A DNA stretch of 53,102 nucleotides from an uncultured Verrucomicrobiota bacterium (lineage in GTDB: Bacteria > Verrucomicrobiota > Verrucomicrobiia > Opitutales > Opitutaceae). The notes under the pieces are model-generated. The model was not told where the DNA came from. It made no database searches and was given only the letters and a program-made list of their open reading frames with translations. The DNA is taken from the NCBI GenBank assembly GCA_903960515.1, contig CAJCBL010000114.1, positions 1 to 53,102 on the forward strand, in the 5' to 3' direction. Of the stretch, positions 8,916 to 21,000 are shown in pieces. Within the stretch, counting starts at the first letter, position 1; each line of letters starts with the position of its first letter. The position numbers and the translations under genes are program-made.

Positions 8916-9608
8916 TTATGGCGCGCTCGGCGGGGTGGGGCGGGCGGCTGCACCAGCCGAGGCGCACTGGAGTTTCCGCGCTCGCGCAACAAAGAGGAAG
9001 AAGACCGCCGGGCCGAAGGCGAAGAGCATCACCGCCATGCCCATGGCCAAGCCGAACATGGTGTAGACTCCGGCGCAGCAATACTCCCGGCAGCGCACAA
9101 ACACATGGCAGGGCACCGCCACGAGCAGCTCTAGGATGCTGCCGCGCACCAGCCGGGCGCAGAGGTTCGAAATGAAGTCGAGGTGGGGCTGAGTGCGGCT
9201 GAGGCGGTGGAAGAGCACTCCCCACAGTGCCCAGAGTCCGATGACAACAGCTGCGATGCCCCACAGCGGCCATTGCGGGCCGTCGCGGTCGCCCACGATG
9301 ATAGGATAGATGGAGAGGAGCGCTCCGCCCCCGAGCAGGGCCATCGCCCCGGCCGCGGCAGCGATGGTGGGCCAGAGCGCACCGCGGGTTACAGGTCTCC
9401 GGTTGGCGATATGCACCGGCACTGTGAGCAGGGCCAACTGACAGCCTCCCATCACCAGCAGCAGCGCCCAATAGCGCCATTCGCCGAAGGTGGAGGCGAC
9501 CATATCCAAGGTGGGCCACATGCCCGTGCCCAGGGTGAGAACGGGCAACGTGAGCATAGCCAGAACAAGGGCGTAGAGCCCGGCGACAACGAAGGTCCAA
9601 GATTTCAT
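8916..9608 (-). CDS. Polytopic membrane protein with a cysteine-rich motif, function unknown
   Basis: The product is 230 residues from MKSWTFVVAGL; the upstream extension to 9809 is unlikely because it is spacer sequence. About six hydrophobic segments are visible, the first starting at residue 5. A striking stretch near residues 165-205 reads PCHVFVRCREYCCAG, followed by MFGLAMGMAVMLFAFGP. The four cysteines and the Gly/Met-rich helix suggest a metal- or disulfide-related site, but I recognise no family. The tail after the last helix is Ala/Pro-rich and probably disordered. It is separated from the downstream minus-strand pair by repeat E1, so it may be a separate transcript. Confidence 0.72.
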   Translation of the reverse strand: MKSWTFVVAGLYALVLAMLTLPVLTLGTGMWPTLDMVASTFGEWRYWALLLVMGGCQLALLTVPVHIANRRPVTRGALWPTIAAAAGAMALLGGGALLSIYPIIVGDRDGPQWPLWGIAAVVIGLWALWGVLFHRLSRTQPHLDFISNLCARLVRGSILELLVAVPCHVFVRCREYCCAGVYTMFGLAMGMAVMLFAFGPAVFFLFVARARKLQCASAGAAARPTPPSAP

Positions 9609-9982
9609 GATGAAGGAGGAGCCGGTGGGCGGTGGATCGCGGGGTTGCTGAGCGATGGATAGGCGGCTGCCGGCCGGGGGGCGAGGGCAAAGGGAGCCCA
9701 GGGCCTCTGAGTTTGAGAGTGCTTGTACGCGATAGGGGCTCAGCATGAAGGCGCATTGAAATAGGCGGCATCCCGGAGCGCCACCGGCCAAGTGGCTTTC
9801 CGTCATCACGAGTAGCCTTGGTGCGCTGTACGGGAGCTGTTCTGCTGCGCGGCCAGCGCAGAGCTTCCCGGATGCCTAGGAAGAAGCCCCGGCCCCGCAA
9901 TGCCCCCGTTAAAGAGCTTGCATCCCAGTGATCGCACTGCGAAAAGTGCTCCCTCCTTACAGCCCTCATAACTATACCCCTT
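9609..9982. other. Divergent spacer with a half-copy of the palindromic repeat
   Basis: This spacer lies between the minus-strand membrane-protein gene and the plus-strand small gene, so it should carry both promoters; I see no clear promoter boxes. At 9715-9733 it holds GAGAGTGCTTGTACGCGAT, a degenerate half-site of the dispersed palindrome. No gene is supported. Confidence 0.5.
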
Positions 9983-10249
9983 ATGAATCAGGAAGTTTTT
10001 ACGGACGGCATTGGAAATATTCAACTCGCGGGCGGCATGGTCCGCATCGATTTCGCGAGCTTGAAGGCAACCGGCGAAGGCCAGGCTGTCGCCCCTACCC
10101 AAGTGCAGCGGATGGTGATGTCGCCGGAAGGATTTTTGCAGTCCTTCGGCCTCATGAATCAGTTCGCCGCGAAGCTCATCGAGGCGGGGGTCTTGAAGAA
10201 GACCGAGCGGACCGATAAGACCAACGCGGTCGCTGAAGTGAAGTCCTAA
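9983..10249 (+). CDS. Small conserved-looking protein upstream of the secretion locus
   Basis: The 88-residue product begins MNQEVFTDGIGNIQLAGGMV and has a compact strand-rich first half (RIDFASL), then RMVMSPEGFLQSFGLMNQFAAKL, an amphipathic helix region, and a charged tail. The pattern of a short beta unit plus the MSPEGFLQSFGLM helix looks like a conserved small family that I remember without an assigned function; I cannot name it safely. There is no signal peptide or membrane segment, so it is cytoplasmic. A GNAT-like gene follows 104 bases later, then the TpsA1 gene; a role in the same locus is inferred from order only. Confidence 0.72.
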   Translation: MNQEVFTDGIGNIQLAGGMVRIDFASLKATGEGQAVAPTQVQRMVMSPEGFLQSFGLMNQFAAKLIEAGVLKKTERTDKTNAVAEVKS

Positions 10250-10273
10250 TACCATAGCGCGCTCACGACGAGA

Positions 10274-10315
10274 GGCGCCGAGTTTCTGCAGGACTAGCTT
10301 GCAGGAGTTGGCGCC
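10274..10315 (+). repeat. Imperfect hairpin between the small gene and the GNAT gene
   Basis: GGCGCC at 10274-10279 pairs with GGCGCC at 10310-10315. The stem continues imperfectly through CTGCAGG and CTTGCAGG, giving about 18 paired positions around a short loop. No T-run follows, so it is not a classic terminator. It may be an attenuating or mRNA-stabilising structure, or a decayed repeat. Confidence 0.5.
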
Positions 10316-10353
10316 CTTTCGCTGAAGCGGCTTGGTAACAAGCATTCTGGCTC

Positions 10354-11253
10354 GTGCCCAATTTAGTCATTCGCCTGGTCAGCAAGGTTGAGGGCCCTCG
10401 CTTCGCAGCGATGGTCCAGCATGAGCCTTATCGGTCAATATTGGCCGAGCAGAAGCCCTTCAAGGGAGTGCTTATCCCCGTGGGGTTGTTCGATGACGAA
10501 CGTCCCATGGCCATCCTGCTCGGGCATATTTTGCCCGGAGAGAACTACTGCCTGCTGGCCGGCCTAGGCGCAGACATTAGCTTGATGGGGAAGGGCTTAG
10601 AGAAGCGAATGGAGGCCTATCTGGCCGAAAAGTGCCTCGGGCTGAACATCAAGGAGCTGCGTTTTATCTACGACTCCGATAGCCCGGGGGCCCCTGTAAT
10701 CAATGAATTGCTCGACCAGTGCGGGTATTCGCCGCCCGAGCCTGAGCTTTTGGTCTGCCGCTGCGATAAGCGTTTGGCAAATCTCGCCCTGATGGGCTAT
10801 ACAGAGTTGCCGGCTGGGCTGGACACTGTGAATTGGTTGCAGCTTGCGGACGAAAAGCGAGAGGCCTTCCGCACATTGCTGCCGAGCTTTCCCTGGTTTG
10901 AACCGCGGCTGTCGCCTTTTCTCAACGATGCCCATATCTGCCCTGAGCCAAGCCTTGCGATGATGAAAGGTGAGGAGATCGTCGGCTGGGCGATTTGCCA
11001 CCAGACAGACTCGGACACCATCGATTACACGACGATCGAGATCTTTCCGGAATACCAGGGAGTGGGCACAGGCATCGCCCTGCAGATGCGTTCAATCCGG
11101 CGCCATCTGCTGACTGAGCTGGCTGACCGGTTTCCCTACGGTCGCTTCGTGGCCAGTTACAAAGACCATGCGCGCTTGCGGGTGCTGAAAAAGAAGTTTC
11201 TGCCCCACGCGGCCGACTGGCATGATCGGATGCTTCGCACCAGGAAGCTCTGA
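10354..11253 (+). CDS. GNAT-like N-acyltransferase
   Basis: The product is 299 residues from a GTG start; the frame offers no better start upstream. The C-terminal half carries the GNAT acetyl-CoA motif A near residues 226-250: a beta strand TTIEIFPEY, then QGVGTGIALQM matching Q/RxxGxG/A, followed by a long helix. The N-terminal 130 residues look like a second, degenerate GNAT fold (GLGADISLMGKGLEKRMEAYLAEK). GNAT enzymes move an acyl group from an acyl-CoA (or acyl-carrier) to an amine. There is no signal peptide, so it is cytoplasmic. It lies between the small 88-residue gene and the giant TpsA1 gene; modification of the locus product is possible but unproven. Confidence 0.75.
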   Translation: MPNLVIRLVSKVEGPRFAAMVQHEPYRSILAEQKPFKGVLIPVGLFDDERPMAILLGHILPGENYCLLAGLGADISLMGKGLEKRMEAYLAEKCLGLNIKELRFIYDSDSPGAPVINELLDQCGYSPPEPELLVCRCDKRLANLALMGYTELPAGLDTVNWLQLADEKREAFRTLLPSFPWFEPRLSPFLNDAHICPEPSLAMMKGEEIVGWAICHQTDSDTIDYTTIEIFPEYQGVGTGIALQMRSIRRHLLTELADRFPYGRFVASYKDHARLRVLKKKFLPHAADWHDRMLRTRKL

Positions 11254-11900
11254 ACTGCTTGGTCCTTCGCGCCCTTGCCCTGCCCGGCGGCGGCGAGTGG
11301 ATTTGCTTTGAGTTTCCAAGTCGCGTTCGAGTTGCGGCGCATGCCGAGTCCGTGCATGAGCGCGCTTGTACGCGGTTCCCTCCGAGTAGGAGCGTGCTTG
11401 CACGCGATTTCTTCGTGCTTGCACGCGATGGAGCCGCATTTTGAAACCGATCGTGGAAAGAAACGCTGACGGTGGCGTGGGCGTGGATGTGCTGCGGCGC
11501 GCAGTCTCCACCCGGCATCATCGCGGACGCTGGCGCCCGAACGTGCGCTGGTTGGGGTGTTTTCCTGCACAATCCTGTAGGAAAATTCCTACAGACAGCG
11601 CCGCAGATTGAGCTCCACTTCTGGGCCGATCGGCCGAGTAGCCCCCTGCGCAGTGTCTCCGGTCGCAAACTCGTTGCTCCGGGCGCGGCTGCGCAAACGC
11701 ACCTCCCCGTAGTTCAGACCCTCGGCCGCCCCAGTGTTACCGTTCTCGCTTCCTCTCCTCATGACTCACCGCACGCGCCTCGCCTCTCGTCTTGGGAGCG
11801 TTGTCCTGGTGGGTGCCCCGTCACATCCTTGAGCCCCGAACCTCAAGCGTTGAGTTCAGTTTAGCATCAGACAGTTCGCCCTCTTACACAAACCAGCATT
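11254..11900. other. Spacer upstream of the two-partner secretion locus, with repeat half-sites
   Basis: About 650 bases without a supported gene. At 11358-11430 three half-copies of the dispersed palindrome follow one another in the same direction (GAGCGCGCTTGTACGCGG, GGAGCGTGCTTGCACGCGAT, CGTGCTTGCACGCGAT). At 11573-11595 there is a short inverted repeat, TGTAGGAAAATTCCTACA. The remainder presumably holds the promoter of tpsA1, but I see no convincing -35/-10 pair. Confidence 0.5.
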
Positions 11901-12006
11901 TGTGGCTCCGAGCCGCACTAGAAAGATATCATGCGCCAAACAGGATCAGCGATCAGTATGCTCATCAGGCAGTACCGCGCGGTACTCAGGCATTCATTCT
12001 TGATGA
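11901..12006 (+). promoter_or_regulatory. Conserved 5' block of tpsA1 with a 16-bp palindrome
   Basis: Bases 11931-12006 are identical, base for base, to 26455-26530 at the start of tpsA2. The 30 bases before each ATG are similar too, with equal spacing (TGTGGCT, GCCGCA, TAGAAAGAT). Inside the block, 11971-11986 is the perfect palindrome AGTACCGCGCGGTACT. The identity ends one base after an in-frame ATG at 12003. Either the first 24 codons are an unusual extended signal peptide under DNA-level constraint or gene conversion, or they are an untranslated leader/operator and translation starts at 12003. Confidence 0.65.
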
Positions 12007-15000
12007 ATGCCATATTGACCAATCCGTTCCAGCATCGATCGCTGACAAAGGTGTGCCGCAGTGCGGCGGGGGCGGGAGTGGCTCTGGCCATGGCGGGCAC
12101 TGCCGTAGGTGCCGGTCCTGCGACGACTTCTCTCGTGGTGGATGGTACTAAGACGAGCACCCACATTCCCGCCCCGGTTGGAGGGGTATATGAGGTCACG
12201 ACAGGTACAGTTACCGGCAATAACGCCATCAATGCGTTCACGCGATTTGATGTGGCCGACGGCAATACAGTAAATCTGCGCCTACCCAGCGGCGCGATCA
12301 ACCTCATCAATCTGGTCAACGACAGCAAAGCCTCGGAGGTTTACGGCATCGTCAATTCGCTCACGGCGGCCGGTAATATAGGAGGCAACGTCTATTTCCT
12401 GAATCCCAATGGCATGATCATTGGCGCCACGGGCGTGTTCAATGTGGGATCGCTTACCATTCAGGCCCCCACTCAGGCCGTGATGGATAGCTTCTTCTCG
12501 CCGTTCTATGATCAGGATGGCATAATCAACAATATCCTCGAAGGCAAAATTGCCATCGGCAAGGCGGGGGTGATCACGGTCCACGGCAAGATCAACGCCA
12601 TGAACCTGGTCTCCTTGCAGGCCAAGGATGTAAGCCTCAGCGGAGCGGCAATCTATGCGGGCGAGGTGGCTCGCGCCGAATTCGCCAAAATCACCAACGT
12701 GGCCGGCCTCGTTCCCGCTACGGCGTTTGCCGTGACCGACGGCGCGATTCGTATTGTTGCTTTGAGCTCGGGAAATACCAGCGCCACGGTATCGATCGAC
12801 GCGAGCACGATGAAGGCCGACAAGTCCATCAGCGTGCAGGCTTCTTCGACCAGCACGAATGCCTGGGCAGGAGATGAAACCGCCACGATTTCAATTACTG
12901 GGGAGTCCGAGTTGGTTAGCCATGGAGATCTCAGCCTCATTGCCACCGGTACCATCAGTAAAGATGTGGAGGCCACGACTGCGGCCGACCTTACCCCTGA
13001 GGAGCAGGCGGAGAGCGACCAGGCTAATATCGATATCTGGGGCTTTTTGGGCAACCCACTGGTAAATGTAAATATTCAGAAGGCCGTAGCTTCCATCACG
13101 GTGGACAAGGACGCAGTGCTGGAGGCCGAGGAGGAGCTTACGGTAAAGAGCTCGGCTACCTTTGATAGTAAATTCAAGGTGTATGGACTCGTTGCCGGCA
13201 TCGCCTGGGGCGATGGTTCAGCGAAATCCACGATCAATATTGATGGCCACCTCGAGGGCGGGGCGATCGATGTAACCTCCATCACCAAAGGTACTTTGGA
13301 GGTTACCACATCAAATATCCTTCATCGTTTGATCACGTCGGACGCGATGTCCTTCGATGTCATGGCCGCGGTCGCCATCTCCAACTACGAGAATACGATC
13401 AATATCGGGCCCAATGCCGTCTTGAAGGCGCTGACTCCCATTCCCGACGCGGACGTTGCCGATCCGGACCACGCAGGGAGCTTCATTAAAAAGCCGGTTC
13501 CCAATCTGGTGATCAAGGCGGAGACTGAGGCGGAGGAGGCTTTGGAAGTTGAGGCCGGCGGCGAAAAGGAAGTGGCGGCCATCGCCGTAGGCGTTGCGCT
13601 GCGCACGGCCAATACCTCGGTGACTATTGATGGTACCCTCACTGGCGACTCCATAGAGGTCGGCGCTGATTTTGAAGGAGGCGACGAGATGGGCGTGGAT
13701 TCCTTCCAAGGAGCGCATTTCTTGACACCTATCGCATCCGGGATGGGGCTCACCGAAAATACGGATAAGATTGATACGGTTAAGAAGTTCAACGAGGCCT
13801 TTCTCGAAAAGAAGGGCAAACCGGGCTTCTCCCTCAGCGAACTGGGCAAGGATATGCCCACCGCCTTCCAATCGACGATGAAGAGCATGCAGGAGAAGGT
13901 CGGGGCCTGCGGAGCGGTCGCTTTTCACGAGTCAACGACTTCGACCACCGTGGAGGTCAATGGTACGATCACCGCCGGCAATGAGCTGACCATAGAGGCC
14001 AAGGCGACCGAAACTGGTCTGCGCCGGAATGTGTCCGCCGATGTGGGCGAGGAGAAGGAGATCGGGCTCGGGATCGCAGTGGTCATCGACGACCGAGTAA
14101 ATATTGTCGATACTCTTATCGGTGCAACGGCCGTGTTGACGGCTGAAGAAGGCATCAAGGTTTCGGCCGAGTATGTACAGCCATATAAGCAAACATGGAC
14201 GGACAATTTCACCGATCTGTGGAGCGGTGACACGGACCTGACATTGAAGTTTTTCACGGAGGATCTGCCCACTCTGTTCTCGTGCGATTTCGGGCTATCT
14301 TCCGGCTTGTTCACCTCGGGCGCTCGCGTGGCTGCGGAAGGCACGGAGTTTGCCGCCGCTGCCAGTGTCAATATTGCCATGGCCAACAATCAGGCCACCG
14401 CTCGGGTGGCCGATGGCGCCCATCTCGCCACCACGAATGCCAGCGCCGGGGCCATCGATATTTCGTCGCTGGTGGATACCGAGGCGGTGAATTTCACAGG
14501 CGATTGGGGCGTCCCGCTGGCTGCTGCAAAAGATGCGAAGACGGGGAAAGCCAAATATGAATTGGACGCGGGGTTCTGGTTCCACGGGACCGAATCGGAA
14601 GGCTCCGGGGTGGGCGCGTCCTACCTGGGTATATTCAACACGAACACCGCACTTGCGTTGGTAGGCAATGCCATCATCACGACGGGGAAACTCGGCGTCG
14701 AGGCCAAGAACACGGGCTTGGCCGTAAATATAGGCGTCGCCGGTGGCAAGGCCGGCGGGTTCGGCTTCGATGGAGTGGTGGCCACGAACTTCTATCAGAA
14801 CACGACCATCGCACAGATTTCCGATGGGGCGGTGGTCAACGCCAGCGGTCTTGTGGCAGTAAAATCTGAAGACGATTTTACGGTGATCGCTCCCCAAGGC
14901 GCCCTCTGTGTGGGCAGCAGTGTGGGCCTTGGCGTTACGGTCGGTTACACCCAGTTCACCCGTACTACCGCGGCAGATGTTGGCTATCTTGATGGCAACA

Positions 15001-18000
15001 GTCTGGCTCTGGCCAAGGATGTTCTTGTTTCGCTTGATCCTACTTGGTCCTTCGCCACCGGACCCAATGCTGCTCCCGTTGTGTGGAACGTTTCGGGTGG
15101 GCTCTCGGTCGCCGCCGAAAACAAGGGCCTATTTGTGAATGCCGCGCTGGCCGGTGCCATCATGGTCGAAGAGGAGCATAAAGCCGCACACGCTGCTGCG
15201 TCGCAGCAGGTGCTGACCTCGGGTTCCCCGCTTGGGCTTGTTGATTATGACCCCTATGAAGGCATTCCGGTGCCCAAGGCGGATTTGGGCTTTGATAATC
15301 CCAGCGACCCTCTCCCGGAACATGCCGCAGAAGCTTCCCATCATGCGGAGAGCAGCTCAGGGGCGGGTATATCCGGCGGTGCCGCCGTGTCTATATTTAG
15401 CACAACCGCCGAGGCCTTGGTGCGGGGTAACCTGCAGCTCAATGCAGCCGGTGCGGAGGTCGCCCTTTCGGCCAAGAATGACGACTTGCTGGTGACAGTC
15501 GCTGGCGCGGCCACGCTTGCAGGTGAAGTAACCGTGGCTGGTATTGCCGGCTCTTTTGTTTACGCCGACACTACCCAAAACGCGACGGCTTCATTGGAAG
15601 TATTGCGCACGACCTCCGCCAAAAATATTTCGGCTGAAGCCGAACGAAGCGGGCTGGTCGTTTCGGTTGCCGCCAGCTTGGACGCAGCCGCCCGCGATCA
15701 GTCCTTCGGTTTGGCGGCCTCGGGCGCCTATAATAACGTGGACGGCACCACTCAGGCATCCATAAAGAACGGTACCCTCGTGGCAACGGAGGAGGTTTCC
15801 GTGAATGCTGTAGACAATTCCACGATTGCCTCGGCCACAGGTGCACTCACCGGTGGCGGGCAGAAAGTGGGCGTCGGTGGCGCCTTCTCCTGGAACCAGA
15901 CCGACAATCAGACTCTGGCGACTATCGAGAATATCCGCCAAATCGATGCCGCCTCCGTGAGCCTGCTGGCGAACAACAACAATGCGATTTATGCGCCCTC
16001 CGCGGCAGGTGGCGTGGCGTTGAACGAGTCGGGCGTTGGGCTGGCGGGCGCCTTCTCGGTGAATCTGGTCAATGATGAGGCCCACGCCAAGATCATCAGC
16101 ACCACGGTACATTCGGTCATCAATACCGGCTCCCTCGGGGTGCAGGCTATAGACGGTGCCGATGGCACCAATGGCCACGGCAATCCCTGGGTTCAGACCA
16201 AGGAGGCCGAGGATGCCTTGGATACCGCCTTGAAGCAGGTGGATACGGACACAGACGGGGTGAGCGACGGGAAAGGCGACATCGACGTCACCTACACGAC
16301 GAACCCTGACCCTTATCGAGCTGCCGGCGTAACGGATACCACCAAGTCCTACAATTTGAGCCAGGATACAGCAGCCGCGCACGACAAGATCGTGGCGGTA
16401 AATCTCGGTGTCGGTGTGGGAAGCACGGCGGGCGTTGCCGTTTCAGGAGCGTATAATCAAGTCACCGGCGGCGCCGGGACCGAAGTGGCGGGAAATGTAT
16501 CGATCAATGTCAACGGCGGAGCCGCTGAGTTGAAGGCGGCCAGCACGGGCAATATCATCGCGGTAGGTGTCTCGGTTGGTGCCTCCGAAGATTTCGCGGG
16601 CGCGATGAGCGTAGGCGTCAACCTGGTGACTACATCGACCAAGGTGGAGACCAATAGTGCGGACGGCGCCGGAAATGTTGTGATCGATTTGCAGGGCGCA
16701 TCGTCCAATCAGCTTATTGTGGCGTCCGAGAACAGCACCAACCTGCTGGCCATTGATGTGGCGGTGGCGGGTTCCTCCAAGGTGGCGGCCATCACCACCT
16801 TCGGCTACAACCAGTTTGAAGGGGATAGCCTGGTCACGCTTGCGGATACCACGATTGTTTCAGCGCGTGGCAGCGTGGCCAATCTGCCGCTCAATGCTGC
16901 CTTTGAGGCCTCCAATACGGGCAATATCATCGCCGTGGCCGCCGGAGGTTCCGGCTCCGGTTCCACAGCCGGCGCGGCTAGCGCCAGCGTGAACCGGCTC
17001 GGGGGCGACAGCCTGATCTCACTTATCAATACCGATTTCCGGATCGACAACGCATCAACGGACACCTTGGCCGCTACCAAGCTGGTCAAGTTCGATACCA
17101 AAGCCACCCGCAATATTCTCTCGGTATGCGTGGCGGGCAGCGTGGCGAGCGAGTTGGCCGGTGGTGCCGGAGTCAGCTATAATCAGATCGGGGGCCAAAA
17201 TGGAGTCGATTTTACGTCGGTCGATATCGATGTAAACAATGCCGACAAGGGTGCCCTGAAAACCGCCATCAATGTGACGGACAAAATGTCCGGCCAGGCA
17301 ATCGTGGTGGGCGGCGCGGGCTCGGGGACTGGCGCCTTGGCCGCGTCGGTGGCGATCAATACCATAGGGGACCTCGCGATGTCGCCCGATACCAGCGCGC
17401 GAGAGAAGACACTCACCGATGCGCTCACGGCAGGCAACACAGATGCGTTCAACGATCATATCGTGGGCGTGCAGGCGGAGGGCCTCACGAGCAAGGGTTC
17501 CGGGGCCGTAAATATCAGCGGGGATAGTGATTGGGTGACCGTGGCCGTCGGCGGTGCCGGGTCGGGCGAAGTGGCCATCGGCTTGGCTGGCGCGTATAAC
17601 AATATCGGCGGCACTCAAAGCGCCGATTTTAGGAACAGCGACTTCGGCAGTGCGAATCAGTTCAGCCTTAGCAATACCAGTGGAGGCAATATTATCGGGG
17701 TAGGCGCTGGCGGGAGTGGCGCGGGCACCGTGGCTATCGGAACGTCGATCCTGATCAATAATATATACTCCAAGACGTTGATCGATTTGGATAAGACCAC
17801 GATAATCGCCAGTGACGATCTGCCGATCGAGGCAGCGAACACCTCTGAGGCGGTCACCGTTTCCGTGGGTGGGGCAGTGGCCGGCAGCGTGGCGATCGGG
17901 GTCACGGGTATGGCAAATAAGTTCACCAATGAGGTCGCCGTCGACGTGCACAATGCTTCGGTGCTCGCGACCAATAAGGCCGCGAAATCGATTCTGCTTT

Positions 18001-21000
18001 CCGCCTCCCAAACCAATGACATCACCTCGGTCGCCGTAGGTGGTGGCGGCGCTGGTACAGTCGCCGTGGCGGGCGCAGTGGGCGTGAATCTGTCGAACTC
18101 GACGACCCGTGTAGCTGTCGACAATTCAACCCTCACTTCCCAGGGCAACTTGGCCCTCCGGTCAAATATCGACGAGGATATCCTGAGCATCGGCGTCGGT
18201 GCCAGTGGTGCCGGCGTGGCTTCTGTGGCGGGAACCGTGAACCCCAATGTTTTGGGGCTGCATAACACGATCTCCGTGACGGACGGCTCTACCCTCGTGG
18301 CGCAGGGCAGCCCTGCTTCCTACAAATCGTCCGACGGGCTCAACGGCATTCTGATCGAGGCTATTACGAATGAGAAGCTCAAGGTCATCACCATCAATGC
18401 CGGCGGTGCAGGAGTGGCTGCGGTTCAGGCTGCCGTAGGCGTGAACCAAATATCCTCCGATACCGAAGTTACCATCGATCACAGTTCACTCACTACGAAT
18501 TCCCTGGGGGGCGACATTCTTGTTTCTGCAAAGGACTCGACCACGGGGAGCATTTACGCCGTCTCGGTAGGCGTGGCCGCAGACCTTGGAGTGGGGGCTG
18601 GGGTGGGAATAAATACATTTTCGCAAACCGTAAAGACCTCGGTCGTGAACGCGACCCTCAATGCGGCGCGAGACATTATCATCAATGCGATGCGCCAGCA
18701 GTCCGGCACTGCGGTGATGGTTGGCGTCGGCGGTGGTATCGCCGGTGTCGGCGGCTCCGTGGGCTATGCCGAGTATTCTGGCTTAAGCAGCGCGAATGTT
18801 CAGGGCGGACGCCTCACCGCGGGCCGTGACATCAACTTGGAGTCCAAGGCGGACATCATTGTGGACGGGGATATTGGCAGCGGAGCCGGCGGAGTTGTCG
18901 GCTTGGCCGCAGGTGTACAGGTCATTTCGGTGACCGGACACACGGAGGCTGTGCTTACCCAACACGCGAATCTCAATGCAGAGCAAGATATCAATGTAGA
19001 CGCGGCCAGTGCCGTGAAGCTCGATACGGTGGTTATCAGCGCCGGCGCCGGTTATGTGGGTGTGGATGGGGCCATCAATATCCTTGGCTTCTCCGACACG
19101 GCCTACATACATGGCGATTCGGAGGTTTCGCTGGATGCGACACGCAACCTGGCACTTGAGGCCTCAGACAAGCTCACGGTTGATAGTATTGTCGGCGGCC
19201 TAGCCGGTGGAGTAGTGGGGATCGGCGCTTCACTCGATCTGATCACCGCCCAATCCAGTGCCCTGGTTGAATTCCTGGGCACAGCTAATGCCGGGCAATC
19301 CGCCAGCTTTAGCAGTCAACTCACCCGTGACGTTGACAGCACACTGGTGTCCGGCACGGTCGGTGGCGTTGCAGCGGGAGGGGCCGTCATCGTTGCCAAG
19401 TTCGGCCCAAATCAGAGCGTAACGGGTGCCGCTAAGGTCACGGGTTATGACAAGTCGGGTGCTTTGCTGACCCAGCCTGTTGCCGATATGAACATGGTCA
19501 TCTCCGACCTTAAGGACAATCAACTGGGAGGACTATATAAGGATAAAGTCCTCACGCAATCTGAGGCAAAAACGGTCACCAGTCAGCTCAACGGTTCTTG
19601 GGCCACCCTTCAAAGCAAACCCAGCAGTTCCTCCGTTTCCGTCAACGGCCGGGTGACGGCCGGGACCGCCATTTCGGTGTCGGCAGACGACAATACAACG
19701 TTCAAGTTGCTGCCGGTGATGGCCAGTGCGGGAGGAGTCAGTATCGGCGCCTCCGTGGCCTATGCAAAGAACACCGACATCACGTCGGTTTCGGTAGGCG
19801 GCACATGCACCGCTCCCAGTATCAGCATTGAAGCGAATGATAGTGCTAAGGAGGCCTTTGTTCTTGGCGCCGGTGCCGGCGGCATTGTGAGCGTGGCCGC
19901 GGCCTATGGTCAGATTGTGGATAACGCCGAAATCGACGCCACGGTTCTCCAAGGCAGCGTCATGAAGGCGTCTGCGGGCCTTTTCAGCCTGAAGGCCAAC
20001 TCGGTGCAGGCGGTGAGCGACCAGGGTGACCTGGCGATGCTCAGCGGTATTGGTGGATCCGGTGCCGGTGTCTATGTGGACAGCAAGCGCATCGCCCAGG
20101 TCAATATTGAGAACCAGGCAAAAATCGATGCCGACATAATCGATGTCGATGCAGGCACCAGTTTCAAGCAGAACGATGCAAGCAGCGACGACTTCCCGAA
20201 TGTATTATTGCCGGGAATTTCGCTGGGTGGCGTTACGGTGTCCATCAATAAGACAACGCTTTCAAACCGGTCGGCCATCATGCTCGGGAATAGCGTGAAC
20301 CTGGCGGCCGGTTCCGCTCTCGCCCTCAACACGCTCAACGAAATCGAAACCTACGATTTTCTCGATGTTGTTGCGGGCGGCCTGCTCACAGTGGTGGAAG
20401 CGCAAAATACGCTCGTTCTCAATCTGGGCGGCGATATCGCTGTGGGGCAATTATCCACACTGTCGTCCAATGGCAGCCTTGACTTGGGGGCCAATACAAC
20501 GGGCTCCGCTTCCCTCAAAACCACCGGAAATTGCGGCACCATTGCCGGCAATGCCGATGCCCATGCCACGATCCAGGGCTCTATTCATAATTCGGTGGCA
20601 GTGGATGGTGGCGCAATCCTGTCGTCGGTAGGTAACATGAGTGTGCTCTCGGGCTGCGACATCGACCAACTCGACGATGCCCTGAGCCTCTCGACCACCT
20701 CTCGGAGTTATGCCTACGGGGTGATCGCCATTCCCACAACCACCGCAAAGACGACCATCTCGCAAACCAATAAGATCACGGTGGGCGACGGTTCACAACT
20801 CCAGGCACAGGGTGACATCAGTCTTCTGGCGGGTAAACATGGCCCCACGCTTACGGCCTACTATTCCGCCAAGTGGAATGGCATCGGCTCGGACTATCAG
20901 GGGGCCACGCTTGATGATAGTGGTGGGCAATCCGGCGTAACACTGGACTCTACTCTTACTGTCGATGGAGCGGTAGCCAGCGGTCTGCATGATCAGGTGT

